In this document: positions 6,078 through 11,445 of the stretch, one piece after another
How positions within the stretch are numbered: position 1 is the stretch's first letter
How the letters are laid out: every line of letters begins with the position of its first letter
DNA from: Planctomycetales bacterium
Lineage (GTDB): Bacteria > Planctomycetota > Planctomycetia > Pirellulales > Thermoguttaceae
Length of the DNA stretch: 11,445 bases
NCBI GenBank assembly: GCA_007127495.1
Contig: SKZG01000544.1
Location: 1-11,445 of the forward strand
Reading direction: 5' to 3'
The notes under the pieces: model-generated
Databases searched by the model: none
What the model saw: only the letters and a program-made list of their open reading frames with translations
Told to the model about the DNA's origin: nothing
Translations under genes and position numbers: made by a program

Positions 6078-8051
6078 TCACGAGTCCCCAATGCTTTTGG
6101 TCCGATCGTGGATGGCTGGAAAGGGGATGCCAGCCAACGCGCCAAACAGCGGATTCCGGGTAAGTTTGGCGCGGATCAGCCGTGGCGAACTCAATCCGCA
6201 TAAGAACCGGGCCAGCGCCCGCGGGTCGCTCAGCACGCCGGCGTGCTCCGCGCGCAGTGCCATGGCGCGCCGCCACACGTCGGGATCGATGGGCGGCATG
6301 CGGCGCTCGGACACGTGCATGGGCTTGCTCCCGGCGAGGCACCACGAACAATGACCGCACGGCCGGTCGCGCGTCTCGGTGAAGTGGGCGCCTAGAGCCG
6401 TTACTTGGCACCCGTCGTGCCGCACCAGGTCGAGCACCTGGTTCAGGCGGTCAATTTCGCCCTTCTCGCGCTGTAACGTGCGCCCGTACAACTTCGCAAC
6501 CAGCGCCTGGAAATCGTCCGGTGTGCGCAGGCGCCGGTATCGTTGCCGCACCCCCTCCGCTTTCAGCTCGAGCCACTGCTGCTCAGCGAGGTAGTCGAGT
6601 GCGCGAATGATACGGTCGCGCGGGCAGCCCAGCGCGCGGCTCACCCGGTCGGTATCGAGCGTGAACCATGTTTGCGCCTTGACGGAATGGCGGAGGATGT
6701 CTTTGAGGAACGCCTGCCGCTCGCCCTCGAAGTTGGAAAGGATCTCGGCCGACGAAACCAGCGGCTTGAAGCGATAGCTCGAATAGAACGGCGTTCCGCC
6801 TTTCAGGTATCCGAGCAGTTCCAGGTAGCACAGCAGCGTGCGCACCACCAGCATGCGGATGTCGTGCGTGGCCGAAAGCTCGTAGAAGCTCACGTCGAAC
6901 TCCTCGCCCGCCGCGAACAGTTCCCGCAGCAGGCCCGTCACTGCTTCAGACGTGGGCGTATCGCCGTACACGAAGTTTTCCAGCACGTTCAGGTCGTCGG
7001 ACGAAAAGAGCATCTCGCAGGTGGCCGGCGCGCCGTCGCGCCCGGCCCGCCCGATCTCCTGCGCGAAGTTTTCAAGGCTTTTGGGCGGGTTGTAGTGGTA
7101 GATGTAGCGGATGTCGGGCTTGTCAATGCCCATACCGAAGGCGATCGTGGCCACGACCACACCGCGGTCGGAGCGGAGGAACCAATCCTGAACGGCGGCC
7201 CGCTCGTCGTCGGCCATGCCGGCATGGTAGGCCCGAGCGGAAAACCCGGCCCGGCTGAGGCGCTCGGCCACCTCCTCGGCCGTGCGTTGGAGCGTCACAT
7301 AGACAATGCCCGGACCGGGCGGCCGGCTGCTGAGCCGTTCCATCAGGGCGGCGTCGCGTTGGTCAATGCCAACCGGGGTGGTCAACAGCGTGAGGTTCGC
7401 CCGGTAAAAGCCTGTACGCACGGCGCACTGCGGCTCGATGCGGAACTCTCGGCAGATATCGTCCAGCACGCGTTTCGTGGCGGTAGCGGTCAGCGCGAAC
7501 ATCCGCTCCGCCCGGCAAAGGGCCGCGAATTGCGGAAGCTTGAGATAATCGGGCCGGAAATTGTGCCCCCATTCCGAAATGCAGTGGGCCTCGTCGACCG
7601 CGAATAGCGAAACATGCACCCGGCTGATCGCCTCGCGGAACCGCTCGTTGTTGAACCGCTCCGGCGCCACGTACAGCATGCGGAGCCGGCCGGAACGGAT
7701 CTGGTCCATCACCTCGCGATAGTCGTCGGCGGTGAGAGTCGAGTCGAGCCGCCGGGCGGCGATGCCGCGCGTGGCCAGGGCGTCGATCTGGTCCTTCATC
7801 AGCGCGATCAGCGGCGATACGACCAGCGTTAGCCCCGGCAGCAGCACGGCCGGAAGCTGGTAGCACAGTGACTTGCCGCCGCCGGTCGGAAACACGGCCG
7901 CCGTCGAGCGGCCCGCCAGCAGATGCGCGATCACCTCGCGCTGCCCCGGCTTGAACGCGTCGAACCCGAACCGGTCGCGGAGCGTTTGAGTAATGGCGTT
8001 TGGGGCTTGGGCATCGGTACGCGCCGACGGATCGATTGCAGTGGGGGGCAT
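6078..8051 (-). CDS. recQ: RecQ-family ATP-dependent DNA helicase with rearranged C-terminus
   Basis: 657 residues. A superfamily 2 3'-5' helicase for recombination and stalled-fork repair. Motifs in order: 'FGFDAFKPGQREVI' (motif 0, 28-41), Walker A 'PTGGGKSLCYQLPA' (55-68), DEAH box (153-156) with the RecQ aromatic-rich loop 'CISEWGHNFRPDY', 'ALTATAT' (186-192), 'GIVYVTLQRTAEEVAE', 'VATIAFGMGIDKPDIRYIYHY' (split at Met307) and motif VI 'QEIGRAGRDG' (331-340). Four cysteines with the RecQ zinc spacing C-x16-C-x2-C-x2-C are C548, C565, C568 and C571. In typical RecQ this zinc module follows motif VI by about 50 residues; here it is about 208 residues away, after a segment (about 360-540) that looks like winged-helix DNA-binding sequence. 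No HRDC domain is obvious; the last 85 residues are short helical sequence. The start has AAGAGG (8058-8063) six bases upstream. Confidence 0.93.
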   Translation of the reverse strand: MPPTAIDPSARTDAQAPNAITQTLRDRFGFDAFKPGQREVIAHLLAGRSTAAVFPTGGGKSLCYQLPAVLLPGLTLVVSPLIALMKDQIDALATRGIAARRLDSTLTADDYREVMDQIRSGRLRMLYVAPERFNNERFREAISRVHVSLFAVDEAHCISEWGHNFRPDYLKLPQFAALCRAERMFALTATATKRVLDDICREFRIEPQCAVRTGFYRANLTLLTTPVGIDQRDAALMERLSSRPPGPGIVYVTLQRTAEEVAERLSRAGFSARAYHAGMADDERAAVQDWFLRSDRGVVVATIAFGMGIDKPDIRYIYHYNPPKSLENFAQEIGRAGRDGAPATCEMLFSSDDLNVLENFVYGDTPTSEAVTGLLRELFAAGEEFDVSFYELSATHDIRMLVVRTLLCYLELLGYLKGGTPFYSSYRFKPLVSSAEILSNFEGERQAFLKDILRHSVKAQTWFTLDTDRVSRALGCPRDRIIRALDYLAEQQWLELKAEGVRQRYRRLRTPDDFQALVAKLYGRTLQREKGEIDRLNQVLDLVRHDGCQVTALGAHFTETRDRPCGHCSWCLAGSKPMHVSERRMPPIDPDVWRRAMALRAEHAGVLSDPRALARFLCGLSSPRLIRAKLTRNPLFGALAGIPFPAIHDRTKSIGDS

Positions 8052-8099
8052 GATATACCTCTTGGAGACATGGTTTGGGTGACCTACATGACGTCTACG

Positions 8100-8128
8100 A
8101 GGATACTATACGTGCGAACAGTATGCAA
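8100..8128 (-). promoter_or_regulatory. Candidate promoter of recQ
   Basis: On the minus strand TTGCAT (8123-8128) and TATCCT (8100-8105) are 17 bases apart, in the gap between mnmE and recQ. TATAGT (8105-8110) is a better -10 match but has no -35 at a proper distance. The core carries a short inverted repeat, ATACT/AGTAT. The leader would be about 40 bases. The match is modest. Confidence 0.35.
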
Positions 8129-8140
8129 GCCCGCGCGATC

Positions 8141-8174
8141 GGCAGCGGCTGTCGGCCCGCCTGCAAGCGCTGCC
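8141..8174. repeat. Inverted repeat in the mnmE-recQ gap
   Basis: GGCAGCG (8141-8147) and CGCTGCC (8168-8174) are perfect 7-base arms 20 bases apart, 70 bases past the mnmE stop. It could form a hairpin that ends the yidC-mnmE transcript, but there is no T-run after it on the minus strand. Confidence 0.3.
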
Positions 8175-8243
8175 AATCTTCGATCAGTTCTTCTTGGATC
8201 AGTGACGTCAGCTTTGTCTTCCTTATTGGGCGTAGAAACGGGG

Positions 8244-9617
8244 TCACTTGCCAATGCAAAACCGGCTGAATATCCGATCCAGCACGTCGTCGGTATAGAC
8301 GGCGCCGACGACCTTCCCGAGTTCATCGAGCGCCAATCGCAGTTCAGCGGCCAGCAGTTCCTCGCCGGCATGCGAGAAGGCGAGGTGTTTGGCCCGCCCG
8401 ATCGACGCCAGCGCCAAGTCGATTGACACGCGGCACCGGGCAGCCGTTGGGGCCACCACGTCGCCCGCGGAAGCTTGCCTCGTGACGATCGCGTCACGCA
8501 AAGCCTTCCGCAGGGCATCGATCCCGCGGCCTTCGCAGGCGCTTGTTTGGAGGGCTTCCCCCGCGTAGTCGATCGCCCGCAACAAATCGCATTTCGTCAG
8601 TACGATCAATCGGCGGATCCTGGGCGGTTCGGCCAACTGCCGGCGTTCCCATTCGTGAAGCGGCCGGGTTGCATCGAGGCAAAGGATGGCGATAGGGGCC
8701 GCGCGGCCTTCGCGCGAGGCCAAATGGTCAGCGGCTCGCGAGATCGAATCGAGGCCGCCCTCGACGATGCGGCCGGCTGTATCGATCAGCCGGCACGCGA
8801 CGCCGTCCAGGTCGATTTCGGCGTTGAGATAATCGCGCGTCGTGCCGGGCTGGGCGTCGACCAGGGCCCTGCCACCGGTCAGGACGTTGAACAGGCTCGA
8901 CTTGCCCGTGTTCGGCAACCCGACGAGCACCGCCGCGGCGTTGGCCGACTCCGCTCGTTGCCGCATGCGTTCCTGCATGGCGCGCAGTTCGTCGGCGGCC
9001 CGGTTCAGTCCGCCGGCAAGCCGGTCGCTGGAAAGCGTTTCGATATCCTCTTCCACGAATTCGAAACCGGCCTCGAGGTGGGCGAGCAGGTTGAGCAACT
9101 CGTCGCGCAGGGCGTTGAGCGGCCCCGAGAGCCCGCCGGCCAATTGGCTCAGCGCGGCGTCAAGTTGCTCGGGCCGTTCCGCCTCGATGACGCCCAGCAC
9201 AGCCTCGGCCTGGGCGAGGTCCAGCTTTCCGGCCAAGAAGGCGCGCAGGGTGAATTCGCCCGGCTCCGCCAATCGGGCCCCACCTCGGCATAACGCGTGC
9301 AGCAGGGCGTCCAGCAGGGGCGGCGAGCCGAGCGTGTGCAGCTCCACCATGGCTTGCCCGGTGTAGCTGAGCCCCTCGGGCCACGCGAGCAGCATGGCCG
9401 GCGCAGGCGTATGCCATCCCTGCGGCAGCAGGTTGCCTTCGATTGCGACCGGCCGCGGGCCGCGCGGCGCGGCAGGCGAGCCACCATGGAACAGCCTTCG
9501 GACGCATTGGACCGCAGCCGGACCGCTCAGCCGGACGATGCCGCGCGCGGCACCGCCGGAGGCCGATGCAATGGCGGCAATTGTGTCGTCGTAACCGTTC
9601 ACGGGCGACGGCTCCAT
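8244..9617 (-). CDS. mnmE: tRNA uridine-5-carboxymethylaminomethyl modification GTPase MnmE (TrmE)
   Basis: 457 residues, close to E. coli MnmE (454). With MnmG it installs the cmnm5 group on wobble uridine 34 of certain tRNAs, using methylene-tetrahydrofolate, GTP and potassium. Seen: N-terminal domain 'DTIAAIASASGGAARGIVRLSGP' (split at Gly22), 'SYTGQAMVEL' (84-93) and 'AEPGEFTLRAFLAGKLDLAQAEAV' (117-140 region); the G domain with G1 'GLPNTGKSS' (233-241), G2 'PGTTRD' (257-262), G3 'DTAG' (279-282), G4 'TKCD' (341-344); and the diagnostic C-terminal 'FCIGK' (453-457). The folate-domain motif usually written SYTGEDxVE-CHGG reads 'SYTGQAMVELHTLGS', and G4 has Thr instead of Asn. The start lies 6 bases past the yidC stop and has no clear Shine-Dalgarno site, so it is probably translated by coupling to yidC. 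Confidence 0.95.
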   Translation of the reverse strand: MEPSPVNGYDDTIAAIASASGGAARGIVRLSGPAAVQCVRRLFHGGSPAAPRGPRPVAIEGNLLPQGWHTPAPAMLLAWPEGLSYTGQAMVELHTLGSPPLLDALLHALCRGGARLAEPGEFTLRAFLAGKLDLAQAEAVLGVIEAERPEQLDAALSQLAGGLSGPLNALRDELLNLLAHLEAGFEFVEEDIETLSSDRLAGGLNRAADELRAMQERMRQRAESANAAAVLVGLPNTGKSSLFNVLTGGRALVDAQPGTTRDYLNAEIDLDGVACRLIDTAGRIVEGGLDSISRAADHLASREGRAAPIAILCLDATRPLHEWERRQLAEPPRIRRLIVLTKCDLLRAIDYAGEALQTSACEGRGIDALRKALRDAIVTRQASAGDVVAPTAARCRVSIDLALASIGRAKHLAFSHAGEELLAAELRLALDELGKVVGAVYTDDVLDRIFSRFCIGK

Positions 9618-9623
9618 GTCGGC

Positions 9624-11445
9624 TTAGTTGCGTCCGCGATTCTTCTTCCGCTTGCCTCGCGCCGTGCCGCCGTTGTCGCCGGTCAGGCTCCCGCGCGACG
9701 CTCTCAGCGCTTTGGCCGCTTGGGGCCGGTTTGCGTCCTTGGTGGGCGAGGTTTTCGACGGGTGTGGCAGCAGCTTACGCTCCGCCACGCCCCACAAGCT
9801 CGAAGCAATAAAATAAACGCACAAACCACTCGCCACCTTGAAGAACAGGACCCCAATGAACAGCATCATGTATTTCATCATGTTCTGTTGCATGCGGGCC
9901 TGCTCGTCGGCGGGCGGAGGCATGAACATCTTCTGCTGCCAAATGAATAACACCACCGTCACAATCGGAAGCAAGTTGAAAAACGGTCCAAGCCCAAGAA
10001 TGCCCTGGCCACTGGTAATCCACTCCGGCATGAACCCGGTCCAGTCGAACAGCATATCGGGCGCGGCCAAATTGGAGCACCAGCGAATGGCGTTGGTGAA
10101 CAGCGGCGCCTGCCGCAATTCGACGTCGACCATCAGGGCGCGGTACAGGGCCATAAAAATGGGAAGCTGGATGAACAACGGAAGGCAACCGCTCAACGGG
10201 TTGTAGTTGTGCTTGCGGAACAACTCCTGTTGCGCCTTGGTGCGCCCCTCGACGTCGTTCTTGTATTTCTCCTGGAGCCGTTTCAGTTCGGGCTGAATCT
10301 GCTGCATCTTCTGGGCGCCCAGCGCCTGCTTGTGGCTGAGCGGATACATGCAGCCGCGCACTACAATCGTGAGCAAGATGATGGCCAGGCCGTAGTTGAA
10401 CACGATGTAGTTATGAAAGAAGTGCAGCAATTGCACCATGGGCCGAGCGATCCAACTGAACCATCCGTAGTACACCACTTCATCGAGGCCGTATTTGGCC
10501 AGCAGCCTGGGCCGCTTCGGACCGGCGAATAACTCGTAGCGGTGCTCCAAGGTTTCGCCGGGCAGCAGTTCATGGTCCCGGCTGACCACCCGGAACGACG
10601 TGTTCGTCAGTTTGACGATGTCCGGTCGCGGTCCCACCCGCAATGGCTGCCACTGCGTGAACCAGAGTTCCCCCGGATCGGTCTTCCGGGGAATCAGGAC
10701 GGCGGAGAAATACTGGGCATCGACGCCAATGTAGCGGATCAACTCGTTTTGGGGCGGAGCGCCGAATCCGTCGTCGGCAATCAGCGGTGCCCCAATTTGC
10801 CTCAGCGGCGCCCCGTTGCGGTGGACCACCACGTCGCGCATACCCGCCGCACCGCCAAAGAACCCCTCGCGGCCGATCTTATTCGCGTACCACCATCCCT
10901 CGACAGGGAGCCCGGTTGGACCATCGAGTTGATACGCCACCGTGCGTGGCCGATCGGCCAGGTTTGCGATGGTCAGTCCGATCTCCAGATGGTAGGCTCG
11001 GTAGTCCCGGTCGGCCTGCTGCTCCGGCGGCGCGTGGGCCAACCGATACGATTTGATGACCTCAATTCCCCACTGCGGCAATGCGCGACGGAATCGGACC
11101 TGCCGGTCATCGGCCCCGTCGAGCACCTCCCAGGCGCCGGTGCGCAGGTCGAGTCCGTCCAGCTCTCGCGTGACATACGCGGGCATGGCTCCGGCTTCCG
11201 CGAGCCCCTGATCGGCCCCGTCATCGAACTCCTCGTCGCGTGGAAGCTGGTGGTCATTCAACTGCCGAAAAGTGAAGAGCATGGAAAGCGGGTCGTCGGC
11301 TTCCGGACGAATCACCTGCATCGGATGCCGCGTCAAGGTGGTCGGCATTTGCAGCGGTTGCTCATCCCGGGTCACGCTCACCACGACGGTCGCGCCGGGC
11401 GATCGTTCAGCCAGGGCGGCTTCAAGGGAATTCGGGCCTGTCACC
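9624..11445 (-). CDS. yidC: Membrane protein insertase YidC with PDZ-like periplasmic segment, 5' partial
   Basis: 606 codons are visible; the frame is open to the edge, so the N-terminal membrane helix is missing and the GTG at 11444 is not a trusted start. YidC inserts and folds inner-membrane proteins, alone or with SecYEG. Seen: residues about 3-46 look like the end of a PDZ domain ('SLEAALAERSPGATVVVSVTR', split at Pro16, then 'TTLTRHPMQVIRPE'); a large beta-rich periplasmic domain (about 50-320); then the conserved YidC core with 'YGLAIILLTIVVRGCMYPLSHKQ' (from 351), including R363, the conserved hydrophilic-groove Arg. Further helices lie at about 413-436, 484-503, 523-536 and 538-554. 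The connecting loop 'QQIQPELKRLQEKYKND' is typical. The tail (about 560-606) is highly basic, as in forms that contact the ribosome. It is followed by mnmE after 6 bases; the jag/khpB gene sometimes found between them is absent. Confidence 0.95.
   Translation of the reverse strand, partial: VTGPNSLEAALAERSPGATVVVSVTRDEQPLQMPTTLTRHPMQVIRPEADDPLSMLFTFRQLNDHQLPRDEEFDDGADQGLAEAGAMPAYVTRELDGLDLRTGAWEVLDGADDRQVRFRRALPQWGIEVIKSYRLAHAPPEQQADRDYRAYHLEIGLTIANLADRPRTVAYQLDGPTGLPVEGWWYANKIGREGFFGGAAGMRDVVVHRNGAPLRQIGAPLIADDGFGAPPQNELIRYIGVDAQYFSAVLIPRKTDPGELWFTQWQPLRVGPRPDIVKLTNTSFRVVSRDHELLPGETLEHRYELFAGPKRPRLLAKYGLDEVVYYGWFSWIARPMVQLLHFFHNYIVFNYGLAIILLTIVVRGCMYPLSHKQALGAQKMQQIQPELKRLQEKYKNDVEGRTKAQQELFRKHNYNPLSGCLPLFIQLPIFMALYRALMVDVELRQAPLFTNAIRWCSNLAAPDMLFDWTGFMPEWITSGQGILGLGPFFNLLPIVTVVLFIWQQKMFMPPPADEQARMQQNMMKYMMLFIGVLFFKVASGLCVYFIASSLWGVAERKLLPHPSKTSPTKDANRPQAAKALRASRGSLTGDNGGTARGKRKKNRGRN

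Noticed and set aside
6543..7607. 354-codon open frame on the plus strand opposite recQ
   Set aside because: It lies fully antisense to a helicase with all motifs in place. Its translation is Arg/Gly/His/Val-rich with no domain and no ribosome site; long antisense frames are expected at this GC content.
8100..8128. LexA-like SOS operator before recQ
   Set aside because: Only one GTTC and one CTGT half-site are present with no partner at the spacing of known LexA boxes (CTGT-N8-ACAG, GAAC-N4-GTTC or GTTC-N7-GTTC).
8203..8210. Palindrome TGACGTCA, with a partial copy TGACGT at 8089-8094
   Set aside because: Eight bases is too short to claim an operator, and no bacterial regulator is tied to it by context.
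8475..9293. 272-codon open frame on the plus strand opposite mnmE
   Set aside because: Antisense to the MnmE GTPase domain, low-complexity composition, no recognisable motif.

Overview
The window is GC-rich and densely coding. It probably comes from a planctomycete-type (PVC group) bacterium. That placement is an inference from a YidC with PDZ-like sequence in its periplasmic part, the class IV aminotransferase start with 'VAEQLRTFGG', a tiny Cys/Pro-rich lipoprotein, and weak, irregular Shine-Dalgarno sites. No rRNA, tRNA, CRISPR array, insertion sequence or phage gene was seen.

Layout, left to right. A partial plus-strand gene (2-589) encodes the C-terminal part of a CpsD/CapB-like (BY-kinase/ParA fold) protein whose nucleotide-binding motifs are eroded. 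It converges on a minus-strand gene for a membrane-anchored protein with two GGDEF domains (602-2191). The first looks like an active diguanylate cyclase. The second has lost its catalytic motif but keeps an RxxD inhibitory-site motif. Upstream of that gene on the same strand lie a class IV PLP aminotransferase (2304-3236) and a secreted or lipoprotein alpha/beta hydrolase (3244-4236), 7 bases apart and probably co-transcribed. A short lipoprotein gene (4462-4677, plus strand) diverges from the hydrolase gene and ends at a hairpin. A CelD/BcsL-type GNAT acyltransferase (4769-5932, minus) faces it. Then come a RecQ helicase with an unusual C-terminal order (6078-8051, minus) and a tight yidC-mnmE pair (9624-11445 and 8244-9617, minus). 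yidC runs off the right edge.

How the genes may work together. yidC-mnmE is a conserved bacterial neighbourhood (membrane insertase plus tRNA-modification GTPase) and is housekeeping. RecQ is DNA repair with its own likely promoter. The CpsD-like protein, the diguanylate cyclase and the CelD-like acyltransferase are each of a kind often tied to exopolysaccharide production, but they are not in one operon here, so a joint role is only a suggestion. I see no clearly new multi-gene system. The most interesting points are the pseudo-kinase-like CpsD remnant, the dead GGDEF domain that keeps its c-di-GMP-binding motif, the rearranged RecQ C-terminus and the PDZ-YidC fusion.
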